Positions 44,668 through 54,215 of a stretch of DNA of 64,000 nt are shown here, piece after piece (position 1 is the first letter of the stretch; each line of letters opens with the position of its first letter). The DNA is from Brevibacillus brevis (lineage in GTDB: Bacteria > Bacillota > Bacilli > Brevibacillales > Brevibacillaceae), in the NCBI RefSeq assembly GCF_900637055.1, contig NZ_LR134338.1, positions 1,310,001 through 1,374,000 of the forward strand, written 5' to 3'. The position numbers and the translations under genes were made by a program. The notes below the pieces were generated by a model. That model saw only the letters and a program-made list of their open reading frames with translations. It searched no databases and had not been told where the DNA came from.

Positions 44668-45476
44668 TCCGGATTGCCAAAATCGGAGAAGAACCCGTCG
44701 AGCAGGTTCCCTATCTAGCAGCGGGTACTAATGGCAAAGGTGTTGTTCTGAACAGGCTGCCCATCTTTTTTGGGGAAATGGAGAATATTCCTGATGCTTA
44801 TGATGCGATGATCATTACTTCCGATCTGCAAGGGGTGATAGAGTCTGTGAACGGGCAGCAGGTACTGCTTGGCGAAGCGTTGCCAGAGATGGTTTCACTG
44901 TTACTCCAAATCGAAAAGCCATCTATTCGACGGGAACGCGTTCTGGTCTTGCTATGCGGAGACTTGTATGCCGACCCATGGAAACGAGGAAGCAGCGGTG
45001 ATCCCTCACCCGTATGGCAGGCTTTTCGACGCGAGTTTGGAATTGTGGTCGGGGTTGTTGGCAATCACGATTTGTTTGACTCGGGTTCAATCGTACAGCT
45101 TCAAGGAATGACAGGTATCACCATCATCAATGATCCTGAAATGGTGCAAGTCTGTCAGCTCCGTATTGCGGGCTTGGGCGGAATCGTCGGACGTGCGGAT
45201 AAACCGAATCGCAGGGAAAGGAAGGAGTTCCTGAAAGGATTGCGGGAGCTGCTTCAGAAGCAGCCTGACATTTTGTTGCTCCATCAAGGACCGGATGAGC
45301 CTTCATTGGACCTGCAAGGCTTGTCTGAAATTCGTGAATGCTTGCAGCAGCATCCTCCCGTACTCGTCTGCTGTGGGCATGTACACTGGGAGCGGTCTTG
45401 GATTGAGCTTGCCCAAGGAACACAAGTGTTGAACGCGGATGGGAAGCTATTTGTCTTTACACGAAAAAGTGGTTGA
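44664..45476 (+). CDS. Metallophosphoesterase-like protein
   Basis: A 270-residue protein of the calcineurin-like phosphoesterase fold. Visible parts are VLVLLCGDLYADP (GD metal ligand), GVVGNHDLFD (GNHD), DILLLHQGPDEP and VLVCCGHVHWERSW (GHxH). The expected N-terminal DxH motif is replaced or displaced (MIITSDLQG), so the metal site may be altered. The GTG start overlaps the NADAR stop (GTGA). The pairing suggests joint action on a nucleotide or ADP-ribose compound. Confidence 0.78.
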   Translation: MIRIAKIGEEPVEQVPYLAAGTNGKGVVLNRLPIFFGEMENIPDAYDAMIITSDLQGVIESVNGQQVLLGEALPEMVSLLLQIEKPSIRRERVLVLLCGDLYADPWKRGSSGDPSPVWQAFRREFGIVVGVVGNHDLFDSGSIVQLQGMTGITIINDPEMVQVCQLRIAGLGGIVGRADKPNRRERKEFLKGLRELLQKQPDILLLHQGPDEPSLDLQGLSEIRECLQQHPPVLVCCGHVHWERSWIELAQGTQVLNADGKLFVFTRKSG

Positions 45477-45506
45477 GCAGACGTTGCGCTGCTAACCACT
45501 TTTTTT
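45465..45506 (+). terminator. Terminator after the NADAR/phosphoesterase genes
   Basis: AAAGTGGTTGAGCAG pairs with CTGCTAACCACTTT (small bulge), followed by a T-run. Confidence 0.75.
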
Positions 45507-45558
45507 CTATCTACTGAACGGAAAACGCACGTTTCACCTGATCAAGCGACATGACCAT

Positions 45559-45879
45559 TTACTCATACAGCTTGCCCTCCAGCGGCTGTTGGCGAGGGGG
45601 ACGCTTCGTCGTCGATGAGAACTCCTCTACGATGTAATTTCCTGTCCAAGAGGGAGGAATGGTAAAGGTAAATGTCTCGATGATCGGGATCGGCACCGTG
45701 AACTGATTGTTTATGGTTCGACCTTTGATCTCATCGGTTGTCGGTCTTTTGACTTCCGGATCAGGGTCAGATGGAGTTGTTTGCTGTCGCGGTGGTGCCG
45801 CTTGTGGACCTGGGAGCGAACAGGCGGAGAGCAGAAAAATGAGGATGAGTCCTACATAGAAGTACGTTGCTACTTTCAT
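45559..45879 (-). CDS. Small lipoprotein, function unknown
   Basis: A 106-residue lipoprotein: KVATYFYVGLILIFLLSAC is the signal and lipobox. A Pro/Gln/Thr-rich linker follows (to about residue 45), then a segment with ITIP-like strands (VPIPIIETFTFTIPPSW). The ATG at 45879 has AAGGAGG eight bases upstream; upstream in-frame codons lack support. It converges on the phosphoesterase gene. No family recognised. Confidence 0.7.
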   Translation of the reverse strand: MKVATYFYVGLILIFLLSACSLPGPQAAPPRQQTTPSDPDPEVKRPTTDEIKGRTINNQFTVPIPIIETFTFTIPPSWTGNYIVEEFSSTTKRPPRQQPLEGKLYE

Positions 45880-46092
45880 CACGGTCCTCCTTGATGTATA
45901 AAACACTCCCGTATATTCATTCCACGCAAGGAGGAAAACTATTCCATAGTCCTATCGTGAATATTTATTCAATAAAACATATTTTTCTTGAATATCAGAA
46001 AATATATAATTATAATTTAAATCAGAAATCATTTCCGGTATTCGGAAAAACTAATACGCAATTCATCCGGGAGATAAATGGGGGATAGCAGG

Positions 46093-46815
46093 ATGATTGA
46101 GGTTAAGCAGCTTGTCAAATCTTTTGGCCCGTTAACCGTGTTGAAGGGCGTTACGCTCACGGTGGAAGAAAAGGAAGTTGTCGTCTTGCTTGGAGCCAGT
46201 GGTTCAGGCAAAAGTACTTTGCTTCGATGTTTGAATTTTCTGGAATTTTATGACAGCGGAGAGATTCGAATCGGCGGTCAGCAGATTGATCCACACAAGA
46301 CGAATCTGAATCAGTTCCGCGCCGAAGTCGGCATGGTTTTTCAGCACTTCAATCTGTTTCCGCACAAGACCGTTTTGGAAAACTTGATCGAGGCCCCTGT
46401 TCACGTCAAAGGGATGAATGCAGCAGAAGCCAAACAATTGGCGTACGAGCTCCTGAAAAAAGTGAATATGCAGGATAAGGCCGATGTCTACCCGGACATG
46501 CTCTCCGGTGGACAAAAGCAGCGGGTTGCCATCGCCCGGGCGCTTGCAATGAAACCGAAAATCATGCTATTTGATGAGCCTACCTCTGCACTCGATCCCG
46601 AGCTCGTCGGTGAAGTGCTACAGGTCATGAAGCAGCTCGCCAAAGAAGGAATGACGATGATTGTCGTGACACATGAAATGGGATTCGCTCGTGAAGTAGC
46701 AGATCGGGCGGTGTTCATGCACGATGGGCAAATCCTGGAGCAAGGACCGCCGAGTGAATTCTTTGAAAACCCGCAGCATGAGCGCACCAAGCAGTTTTTA
46801 GGCAGCATCCGCTAA
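46093..46815 (+). CDS. Polar amino acid ABC transporter ATP-binding protein (GlnQ-like)
   Basis: A 240-residue ATPase with Walker [10 protein letters not shown], signature [15 protein letters not shown], Walker [17 protein letters not shown] and H-loop [15 protein letters not shown]. The GlnQ/HisP type is clear from [20 protein letters not shown]. The ATG at 46093 matches the family start; an ATG at 46078 with GGGAGA five bases upstream is possible. The 170-base AT-rich leader contains TATAAT-like sequence near 46010. It begins a transporter operon that leads into amino-acid catabolic genes. Confidence 0.92.
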   Translation: MIEVKQLVKSFGPLTVLKGVTLTVEEKEVVVLLGASGSGKSTLLRCLNFLEFYDSGEIRIGGQQIDPHKTNLNQFRAEVGMVFQHFNLFPHKTVLENLIEAPVHVKGMNAAEAKQLAYELLKKVNMQDKADVYPDMLSGGQKQRVAIARALAMKPKIMLFDEPTSALDPELVGEVLQVMKQLAKEGMTMIVVTHEMGFAREVADRAVFMHDGQILEQGPPSEFFENPQHERTKQFLGSIR

Positions 46816-46857
46816 ACCATTCACTATATAAAGAGAATAAAACAGGGGGAATCACCA

Positions 46858-47670
46858 ATGAAAAAACGTGCAAAATGGTCCGGAATTTTGTTGTCCACTG
46901 TTCTAGTAGGCTCGTTGTTGCTCTCTGCTTGTGGATCACAGGAAAGTGCACCGGCAGCAGGTGGACAAGCTTCTGGGGATAGTGGAAAGAAAGATTTTAC
47001 GTACGCGATGAGTGGCGTGTACAAGCCGTTTAGCTTCAAGGAAAACGGACAACTGACTGGCTTTGATGTAGAGATCGGACAAGCGCTGGCAGAAAAAATG
47101 GGCATGAACGCAGTACCGATCACCAACCCATTCGAAACAATCATCCCCGGTCTGGACGCGAAAAAATACGACGCTGTCATCGGGAGCTTGACTGTCACAC
47201 CTGAACGTCAAAAAGCAGTTTTGTTCACCAATCCCTATTACCGATCCGGTTCGCAAATTTTCGTGCAAGAGGGCAATACAGCGATCAAGAGCAAAGAAGA
47301 TTTGAAGGGCAAGAAGATCGGCGTCGTGAAAGCATCCAACTACTTGGATTGGGCGAAAAAGCTGACCGATGAAGACAAAATCACGCAGTATGATAGCGAT
47401 ATCACCGCTTTGCTCGACCTGCCGACAGGACGACTCGATGCAGTGATTACGGATCAGGTAGTAGGCTTGCGGTTCATTAAAGAAGGCGGCGGAAAAGTGA
47501 TTGATGTAGGCGAACCGCTCAGCTTTGACGAGCAAGCAATCGCTGTGCGCTTGGGTGACCAGGAGGCTGTTGATCGGATCAACAAGGCGCTGGACGAGAT
47601 CGTCAAGGACGGCACGTATGAGAAGATCAGCCAAAAATGGTTTGGTCGCAATATCCTGCAAAAACAGTGA
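46858..47670 (+). CDS. Polar amino acid ABC transporter substrate-binding lipoprotein
   Basis: A 270-residue SBP_bac_3 protein: lipobox LLLSACG near residue 24, then FTYAMSGVYKPFSFKENG, LTGFDVEIGQALAEKMG, DAVIGSLTVTPERQKAVLFT and LKGKKIGVVKASNYLDWAKK. The ligand-binding Arg (TPERQKA) and Asp (RLDAVITDQ) of amino-acid binders are present. The partner ATPase and permease flank it. Confidence 0.92.
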   Translation: MKKRAKWSGILLSTVLVGSLLLSACGSQESAPAAGGQASGDSGKKDFTYAMSGVYKPFSFKENGQLTGFDVEIGQALAEKMGMNAVPITNPFETIIPGLDAKKYDAVIGSLTVTPERQKAVLFTNPYYRSGSQIFVQEGNTAIKSKEDLKGKKIGVVKASNYLDWAKKLTDEDKITQYDSDITALLDLPTGRLDAVITDQVVGLRFIKEGGGKVIDVGEPLSFDEQAIAVRLGDQEAVDRINKALDEIVKDGTYEKISQKWFGRNILQKQ

Positions 47671-47679
47671 GTGGGCAAC

Positions 47680-47706
47680 GGGGTGTCCGTGATGGACGCC
47701 CCACTT
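47680..47706 (+). promoter_or_regulatory. Intercistronic hairpin after the substrate-binding protein gene
   Basis: GGGGTGTCC pairs with GGACGCCCC around five bases, with TTTT a few bases on. Such hairpins between a binding-protein gene and its permease often stabilise the upstream message and lower downstream expression. Confidence 0.55.
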
Positions 47707-47734
47707 TTAACGCTTCATGTGAGGAGGATTGAAC

Positions 47735-48424
47735 GTGATTGTTGATATTTTTTTATCCAGTTATCCCCTTTTTCTAAAAGCGACATGGCTCACGGTTCAA
47801 TTGACCGCAGTTGCTCTGATGCTCGGTTGTGTGGTAGGTCTTGTCATTGCCTTTTTCCGGATATCCGATTCTAAAGTATTGAACTACATCGCACACGTGT
47901 ACATTACCGTCATTCGCGGAACGCCATTGATCGTACAAATTTGTATTCTGTACTTCGGCTTGGCGAATATGGTCACGCTGTCACAGTTTTGGGCAGGGGC
48001 CATCGCGCTGGCCGTTCATAACGGCGCGTATATTGCAGAAATCTTCCGAGGCGCCATCCAGTCAATCGATCGCGGGCAGATGGAGGCTTCCCGATCACTC
48101 GGCATGTCGTATCCGTTGGCGATGCGCAGAATTATTTTGCCGCAGGCGTTCCGGCGGGCAATCCCATCGCTTGGCAATCAGTTTATTATCGGGTTGAAGG
48201 ATTCATCGCTGGTCGCTTACGTAGGGATGCAGGATTTATGGGGAACGGGTCTCGGTGAAGCAGCTTCCAATTACAAGCAGCTGGAGACGTACATGGTGGT
48301 AGGTTTGTACTATCTCGTGCTGATCATGATCTTCTCGTATTTCGTGAACAAGCTGGAAGCAAGGCTTGCCAGAGGAAAAGCCCCCAATAAACAAACGAAA
48401 GATAACACGAGTGTTGCAGCGTAA
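47735..48424 (+). CDS. Polar amino acid ABC transporter permease
   Basis: A 229-residue HisM/GlnP-type permease with about five membrane helices, the family motif YITVIRGTPLIVQICILYFG and the EAA loop QMEASRSLGMSYPLAMRRII. A homodimer would form the pore. The GTG at 47735 has GAGGAGG seven bases upstream; a TTG at 47729 is too close to it. Confidence 0.92.
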   Translation: MIVDIFLSSYPLFLKATWLTVQLTAVALMLGCVVGLVIAFFRISDSKVLNYIAHVYITVIRGTPLIVQICILYFGLANMVTLSQFWAGAIALAVHNGAYIAEIFRGAIQSIDRGQMEASRSLGMSYPLAMRRIILPQAFRRAIPSLGNQFIIGLKDSSLVAYVGMQDLWGTGLGEAASNYKQLETYMVVGLYYLVLIMIFSYFVNKLEARLARGKAPNKQTKDNTSVAA

Positions 48425-48451
48425 CTTTTTGTCATGGAGGACGAAAGAAGG

Positions 48452-49183
48452 ATGGTTCAATCAGTCGAACGGGCGATGAAAATTATTCGGGTACTGATTT
48501 CAGACGAAAAACATGCTTGGCCGATTTCGGAGCTGGCGAGCGCAACGGGTCTACCAATCAGTACGCTCCACCGTTTTCTCGAATCCATGATCCAGTTCGG
48601 ATTGGTTGAGCAAGACCCAGTCACCAAGCATTACAAGCCGGGATATACATGGATGGAAATCGGTTTTATCCTGCATGAAAAGTTAAACCTGCGAGCTGTG
48701 GCGCGACCTTTCATGGAGGAGCTGGCGAACGAAGTCGAGGAGAGCATTTTCCTTAACGTCTTGGCTGGTGCGGATTCGATGCCGATCGAAAAAGTAGAAA
48801 GTCCACTGAAAATACGCATAGACGAGAACCTGGGGGAGCGGATTCCTCTCACAATCGGCGCCCCTAGCAAAATCATTCTCGCGTATTTGAAGAAAGATGC
48901 GATTACGAAAGTCGTTTCCGCCCAGCTTGCGCGAGACAAGCAGCCGTCATTTTTGGAGCAGCTGAGTGAAGCCAAGAAAAGTGGCTATGCGATCAGCTAC
49001 GAGGAGAAGACGGAAGGCACCATGGCAGTCGCCGCTCCGATCATCGGCTACGGAAATCAACTCGTCGGAGCGCTCTCGATCAATGCCCCGTGCTTTCGGG
49101 TGACAGAGAATCGATTGCCCCTACTCATCGAAAAAGTAAAGCGCCAAGCCGCGACGATTTCGGCAAGAATCGGCGGAGCATAA
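48452..49183 (+). CDS. IclR family transcriptional regulator
   Basis: A 243-residue regulator with an N-terminal winged helix (WPISELASATGLPISTLHRF) and a C-terminal effector domain (AVAAPIIGYGNQLVGALSI near residues 190-210). It lies between the transporter genes and the catabolic enzymes on the same strand and is followed by a strong terminator. The effector is probably the pathway substrate. The ATG at 48452 has GGAGG ten bases upstream and gives the usual IclR start MVQSVERAMKI. Confidence 0.9.
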   Translation: MVQSVERAMKIIRVLISDEKHAWPISELASATGLPISTLHRFLESMIQFGLVEQDPVTKHYKPGYTWMEIGFILHEKLNLRAVARPFMEELANEVEESIFLNVLAGADSMPIEKVESPLKIRIDENLGERIPLTIGAPSKIILAYLKKDAITKVVSAQLARDKQPSFLEQLSEAKKSGYAISYEEKTEGTMAVAAPIIGYGNQLVGALSINAPCFRVTENRLPLLIEKVKRQAATISARIGGA

Positions 49184-49232
49184 GCAAACCCTCCATTCCA
49201 GCATCTGTTGGTGGAGGGTTTGCTTTTTTTAA
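49184..49232 (+). terminator. Terminator after the IclR gene
   Basis: GCAAACCCTCCA pairs perfectly with TGGAGGGTTTGC, followed by TTTTTTT. Confidence 0.88.
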
Positions 49233-49313
49233 TATTAACCATTGGATCTTTCAATTTTTTCGCCCTGAAAAACTGTGTTAGTGTAATAGAAACAGTGGGG
49301 AGGGAAGATAGAC

Positions 49314-50363
49314 ATGTTTCCATTTCGCGTCATTAATCAGGAAACCACGGAAGATGTGCTGGATATGGCCAGCGTGATTGAAGTGGTTGAGCAAGCCTAT
49401 CAAATGAAATCGAGTCAGCAGGCGACGTTGTTTCCGCTCATTTTTCATGAGTTCGTAGAGGGTAGAGCCGACATGGATATCAAATCTGGTCATTTGCCGC
49501 AAGCCGATATATTTGGACTCAAGCTCGTCTCGTGGTTCGGTGACAATGAGAAGAAAGGTCTGCCACAGTTAGTCGGAACTGTGATGGTCTTGGACAGCCA
49601 AACCGGCGTACCACAGGGAATTTTGAGTGGAGAGCACATTACTTGCATGCGAACGGGAGCCGCAGGCGGAATCGGTGCTAAATATTTGGCTCGCCCTGAA
49701 TCAGAGAACCTGCTGATTGTAGGGACGGGGCATCAGGCTCCTTTTCAAATCATGGCGACCTTGATGACGATGAAGCAGATCAAGCAGGTTTACATTTGCA
49801 ATCCGCGGTCCGCAGAAAAGGCGCAAAGCTTTGCCGCCCAAATCAAAGATAAGTTGATAACCAAATTCGTCTCCAAGTATGCAGGAGAAGAGTACGAGCG
49901 GTATGCCAGCCGTTGTGACGTGGAGTTCATCGCGGTGGACAATCTCGAAGTAGCAACAAGGCAAGCAGACATCATCATCACGGCAACCCCTTCACGCGAA
50001 CCGATGATCCAAGCGGAGTGGGTGAAACCGGGTACGCATATCACCTGCATCGGGGCAGACATGGAAGGAAAACAGGAAATCGATGAACGGCTTTTTGCAA
50101 AAGCGCGCGTCTTTGTGGATGATATCGGGCAGGCAGTACGCGTGGGAGAGACAAAGGTAGCTGTAAAAAAAGGTTTGATAGCAGAGAGCGATATTGAAGC
50201 GGAAATCGGCAATGTTATCCTCGGACTTGCAGATGGAAGACAGAGCATCGAAGAGATTACGATTTTTGATAGTACGGGTATTGCGATCCAGGATTTGCTG
50301 ACGGCTAACCACATTTTGAAAGAAGCAGATAAGCGCGGCGTAGGTACGATTGTCGATCTGTAG
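49314..50363 (+). CDS. Ornithine cyclodeaminase / mu-crystallin family enzyme
   Basis: A 349-residue NAD(P)-binding protein of the OCD family: KLVSWFGDNEKKGLP with the substrate Lys, ISGEHITCMRTGAAGGIGAKYLA with the conserved RTGAA, a Rossmann segment NLLIVGTGHQAPFQI, and CIGADMEGKQEIDERLF with the conserved Asp. The family includes ornithine cyclodeaminase, imino-acid reductases and the EutC proteins of ectoine use, so activity cannot be fixed from sequence. It starts a catabolic run that includes an aminotransferase, a permease, an amidohydrolase and a threonine-dehydratase-type enzyme. Confidence 0.85.
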   Translation: MFPFRVINQETTEDVLDMASVIEVVEQAYQMKSSQQATLFPLIFHEFVEGRADMDIKSGHLPQADIFGLKLVSWFGDNEKKGLPQLVGTVMVLDSQTGVPQGILSGEHITCMRTGAAGGIGAKYLARPESENLLIVGTGHQAPFQIMATLMTMKQIKQVYICNPRSAEKAQSFAAQIKDKLITKFVSKYAGEEYERYASRCDVEFIAVDNLEVATRQADIIITATPSREPMIQAEWVKPGTHITCIGADMEGKQEIDERLFAKARVFVDDIGQAVRVGETKVAVKKGLIAESDIEAEIGNVILGLADGRQSIEEITIFDSTGIAIQDLLTANHILKEADKRGVGTIVDL

Positions 50364-50398
50364 GAAAGAAAAACTAGAACAAAGGAGAGGAACGACCC

Positions 50399-51520
50399 GT
50401 GAGAATTGCACCTTTTAAAGTAGAGGAATGGATGAATGCCTACGAGATGGAGGCTGTTTACAATATTGCCGAAACATGCGTCGATTCGCTGACGGTAGAA
50501 GAGTTGATCCGCCTTTCCGATGAGCCGGAAGACTTTTTCCGCGAGATGGCCCAAAAGAAGCTGACGTACGGTCATATCGAGGGTTCGCCGGAATTCCGCA
50601 GCCTTGTCGCGAGTATGTATCAAACGATGCAGCCGGAAAACATTTTGGCGATGAACGGGGCGATCGGAGCAAATTTTCTCACCTTGTTCTCGCTCGTCGC
50701 GCCTGGAGACGAAGTGATTGCCGTTCATCCGACGTATCAGCAAATTTATTCAGTTCCGGAGTCGTTCGGAGCGCGGGTCAAGCTGCTCAAACTTTTGCCG
50801 GAAAATGATTTTCTGCCTGATCTGGATGAGCTGCGCTCGCTCGTTACAGACAAGACTAAGCTGATCTGTATCAACAATCCGAACAATCCATCTGGAGCTT
50901 TGATGGGGGAAGGGTTGCTGCGAGAAATCGTAGAGATTGCCCGCTCCGTTGATGCCTACTTGCTGTGTGACGAGGTGTATCGAAATTTGCACCAAGACCC
51001 GGAGGTGGTGGTACCATCTATAGTCGACTTGTACGAAAAAGGGATTGCGACAAGCAGCATGTCCAAAGTGTTTTCATTGGCGGGCTTGCGTCTGGGATGG
51101 ATTGCAGCGCCTCAGGATGTGATCAAAAGCTGCTTCCAGCACCGCGATTACACCACGATCAGCTGCGGAATGCTGGATGACATGCTGGCTGTCCATGCAC
51201 TGAAAAACCGCGACAAGATTATGGAGCGCAATCTGAAGATCGTGCGGGACAATCTGGAGATTCTCGATGAGTGGGTGGCGAAGGAGCCGTTGGTCTCTTA
51301 CGTCAAGCCGCAGGCAGGAACAACCGCGATGCTTAAGTACGAGCTGGATATCCCTTCGGAAGCGTTTTGTATCGACTTGTTTAAAACAACGGGGGCGTTT
51401 TTGACACCTGGCAGCTGCTTTGACATGGAAGGGTGGGTACGAATCGGGTACGCCTGCTCGACAGACGTGCTTCAAGCTGGTCTGGCAAAAGTATCGGAGT
51501 TTTTGGAGTCACGCAAATAA
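50399..51520 (+). CDS. Class I/II PLP-dependent aminotransferase
   Basis: A 373-residue fold-type I aminotransferase: INNPNNPSGALMG, YLLCDEVYRNLH, SMSKVFSLAGLRLGWIA with the PLP Lys, and VRIGYACSTD with the carboxylate Arg. The N-terminus IAPFKVEEWMNAYE resembles the capreomycidine-synthase/VioD-like subgroup, which acts on basic amino acids. That, with the neighbouring OCD enzyme, hints at a diamino or guanidino amino acid. GTG start with AAAGGAGAGG upstream. Confidence 0.83.
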   Translation: MRIAPFKVEEWMNAYEMEAVYNIAETCVDSLTVEELIRLSDEPEDFFREMAQKKLTYGHIEGSPEFRSLVASMYQTMQPENILAMNGAIGANFLTLFSLVAPGDEVIAVHPTYQQIYSVPESFGARVKLLKLLPENDFLPDLDELRSLVTDKTKLICINNPNNPSGALMGEGLLREIVEIARSVDAYLLCDEVYRNLHQDPEVVVPSIVDLYEKGIATSSMSKVFSLAGLRLGWIAAPQDVIKSCFQHRDYTTISCGMLDDMLAVHALKNRDKIMERNLKIVRDNLEILDEWVAKEPLVSYVKPQAGTTAMLKYELDIPSEAFCIDLFKTTGAFLTPGSCFDMEGWVRIGYACSTDVLQAGLAKVSEFLESRK

Positions 51521-51621
51521 CGAATGAAGCAGGGGAGGGAGACTCTCTTCAATGAGAGCAGAGGGAGACTCCCCCTAGGCTTCTGGCATTTCTTATCACG
51601 ATACCGAACTGGGGGGATATC

Positions 51622-53037
51622 ATGAGTCAGCCTAATGTAGATTGGCAGCCGAAAAAACAGAAGAAGCTGTGGGAAGTCAATGTGTTTGCGTTACTTTTTG
51701 CCGTGATTGCGATCGCAGTCATCCTGACGTATATTTTGCCTGCCGGAGAATACGGACGGGTCGAGGTAAACGGTAGAAGCGTCATTGATCCGGGGTCGTT
51801 TCAGTGGATCGAATCCTCTCCAGTCAAGCCGCTCGGGCTGGTCAACAGCGTGCATACCGGTTTGGTGGAAGCCTCAGGCATTATCTTTTTTGTATTGATA
51901 ATTGGCGGAACATTCGGTATTTTAACGGCGACTGGCGCGATTGAAGCGCTCATAGTCACACTATCCCGTCTACTCAGGAATCAAGAGAAGTGGCTGATTC
52001 CCATCATGATGCTGTTTTTTGCGGCAGGAGGCTCGCTCATGGGCATGGCTGAAGAAACATTGCCCTACATCGCAATCATGATTCCGCTGGCGATTGCCCT
52101 TGGTTTTGATGCAATGACTGGCGCTGCCATTGTGCTGGTAGGAGCGTCGGTCGGATTTACATCTGCACTAATGAATCCGTTTACAGTGGGGGTTGCCCAA
52201 GGCATCGCCGAGCTTCCCACTTTTTCGGGAATGGGTTATCGAATTGCTGTTTTTGTCGTGATGTACTTCGTATCGACTGCATTCGTCCTGCGGTATGCGT
52301 CGAAAGTCAAAAAAGACCGTTCGCTGGGCTTCTTCGGATTGTTCGAAGGGAAAAACACGGCTGAGCTTTTGCGTGAAGATTTGAAGTTGACGGCGAGGCA
52401 TAAAGGAATTTTGGCTTGCTTTGTTCTCAACTTTGTCGTGTTGGTCTTTGGTGTCATTCAATATGGCTGGTATCTAACCGAGCTATCCGGAATCTTTCTG
52501 CTGCTGGGAATCATCATCGCAATCGTGGGAAGACTCGGCATCAACGAAATGGTAGACAACTTCATGAAAGGTGCTGCTGGCCTGATAGCCGGGGCCTTGG
52601 TCATTGGAGTTGCACGGGCGGTTGTTGTAGTGCTTAATGACGGCCATATTCTCGATACGATTCTTTACTATTCGGCTGGCCTCTTGAATCAATTGCCTGG
52701 TGCTCTTACAGCGTTTGGCATGATCGTCCTCCAAACCGTGATCAGCTTTATTGTTCCGTCCGGAAGTGGAATGGCTGCATTGACCATGCCAATCATGGCG
52801 CCTTTGGCAGAATTAGTTGGCGTCACGCGTCAAACCGCGGTTCTTGCCTATCAGTTCGGGGATGGCATATCCAATATCTTCATTCCGACCTCCGGCTATT
52901 TCATGGCTGGTTTGGCTTTGGCTGGCATCCCGTGGTTGCGCTGGATGAAATGGATTATGCCGCTGATTCTGATGCAGTACGTGATTGCGACAGTCGCAGT
53001 CGTCGTCGCGCATCTGATTGGTTATGGACCATATTGA
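51622..53037 (+). CDS. YfcC family (ArcD-like) transporter
   Basis: A 471-residue membrane protein with about 12 helices: ILTYILPAGEYGRVEVNGR, LIIGGTFGILTATGAIEALI, MMLFFAAGGSLMGMAEETLP, and PSGSGMAALTMPIMAPLAEL. The SGMAALTMP and PTSGYFMAGLALAGIPW motifs are typical of the YfcC/basic amino acid antiporter group. It should carry an amino acid or dicarboxylate. The 100-base leader contains two copies of GGGAGACTC and can form a hairpin (about 51531-51580). Confidence 0.85.
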   Translation: MSQPNVDWQPKKQKKLWEVNVFALLFAVIAIAVILTYILPAGEYGRVEVNGRSVIDPGSFQWIESSPVKPLGLVNSVHTGLVEASGIIFFVLIIGGTFGILTATGAIEALIVTLSRLLRNQEKWLIPIMMLFFAAGGSLMGMAEETLPYIAIMIPLAIALGFDAMTGAAIVLVGASVGFTSALMNPFTVGVAQGIAELPTFSGMGYRIAVFVVMYFVSTAFVLRYASKVKKDRSLGFFGLFEGKNTAELLREDLKLTARHKGILACFVLNFVVLVFGVIQYGWYLTELSGIFLLLGIIIAIVGRLGINEMVDNFMKGAAGLIAGALVIGVARAVVVVLNDGHILDTILYYSAGLLNQLPGALTAFGMIVLQTVISFIVPSGSGMAALTMPIMAPLAELVGVTRQTAVLAYQFGDGISNIFIPTSGYFMAGLALAGIPWLRWMKWIMPLILMQYVIATVAVVVAHLIGYGPY

Positions 53038-53053
53038 CGGGAGGAGATTATGA

Positions 53054-54199
53054 ATGGCACTTTGCACACCAACGCTTGCCCAATGGGCCATCAGTGAAAG
53101 GCGATACTTGCATCAATACCCAGAGCTGTCTGGTCAGGAGTATCAGACAGCGGCCTATGTTCGGAAGTATTTGCAGGAATGGAAAATGGAACTGCTCCCA
53201 TGTGAGCCGCCGAATGTGGTCGGCATTTTGCGGGGGACGGATGGCAAGAAAACCATTGCGTTACGGGCGGATATGGATGCACTACCGATCGTTGAAGAGG
53301 GAGAGAAGCCTTATCTCTCGAAAAATGAAGGTGTCGCTCATGTATGCGGTCACGATGGACATACGGCCATTTTGCTAGCAGCAGCCAAATGGCTCTCGGA
53401 AAACCGCGCAGACGTAGCACCAAATGTGCTTTTTCTATTTCAATCCTCAGAAGAAATGCTTCCTAGTGGAGCGCAAGCTATCGTCCGTCAAGGTGTGATT
53501 GATGATGTGGACGCTGTCTTTGGGCTGCATCTCTGGCAGCCTCTTGAGAAAGGAAAGATCGGAATCAGTACAGGCGCGATGATGGCGTCTGCTGATGACC
53601 TGCGCATCGTCATAACCGGACGTGGAGGACACGGCTCGATGCCGCACGAAACCGTCGATCCGATCTATGTGGCAAGTCAGGTGATTAACGCGATCCAAGC
53701 AATCGTGGGTCGCTGCGTCAACCCAATCGAACCTGCGGTCATTTCCATCTGTCGGATGGAAGCTGGCTCGACCTATAACATCATTCCGAATCAGGCTGTA
53801 TTATACGGAACGCTACGGGCGCAGTCGGAAAAGACAAGGCAGCTCTTGGCTCGCGAGCTGAAGCAGAAGATTGAGGCATTGTGTTCGGCATGGGGCGCGG
53901 ATGGTGAAGTCATCGTGGATTGGGGGACACCACCTGTTGTCAACGATGAGTCTATGAGCCGATTCGTTGCTGACGTTGTAACTGATATATTTGGTGAGAG
54001 TTCTCTTGCTTATGTGGAGCCGGTTATGGGGGGCGAGGACTTTTCTTACTATTTGGAACGCAAGCCTGGCAGTTTTATTTTTATAGGAATGCATGGAGAA
54101 AAGAGCAGCTATCCCCACCATCATCCGCGTTTTGACATTGATGAGGATGTCATTCCGACCGCTGTTGAACTATTGATTCAATTAGTGAAAAGATTTTAA
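53054..54199 (+). CDS. M20 family amidohydrolase
   Basis: A 381-residue M20D-type hydrolase with LRADMDALPI, AHVCGHDGHTAILLAAAKWL, FLFQSSEEMLPSGAQAIV, VFGLHLWQP and a dimerisation domain ending in GHGSMPHETVDPI. C-terminal GGEDFSYYLERKPGSFIFIG completes the metal site. Such enzymes remove N-acyl groups from amino acids. In this operon it probably deacylates the imported substrate or an intermediate. The start at 53054 follows GGGAGGAG. Confidence 0.9.
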   Translation: MALCTPTLAQWAISERRYLHQYPELSGQEYQTAAYVRKYLQEWKMELLPCEPPNVVGILRGTDGKKTIALRADMDALPIVEEGEKPYLSKNEGVAHVCGHDGHTAILLAAAKWLSENRADVAPNVLFLFQSSEEMLPSGAQAIVRQGVIDDVDAVFGLHLWQPLEKGKIGISTGAMMASADDLRIVITGRGGHGSMPHETVDPIYVASQVINAIQAIVGRCVNPIEPAVISICRMEAGSTYNIIPNQAVLYGTLRAQSEKTRQLLARELKQKIEALCSAWGADGEVIVDWGTPPVVNDESMSRFVADVVTDIFGESSLAYVEPVMGGEDFSYYLERKPGSFIFIGMHGEKSSYPHHHPRFDIDEDVIPTAVELLIQLVKRF

Positions 54200-54215
54200 C
54201 AAGGAGGAGTAGTTC

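Noticed and set aside
51531..51580. Riboswitch in the leader of the YfcC-type gene
   Set aside because: There are only a duplicated GGGAGACTC and a simple hairpin; no known riboswitch core is visible.
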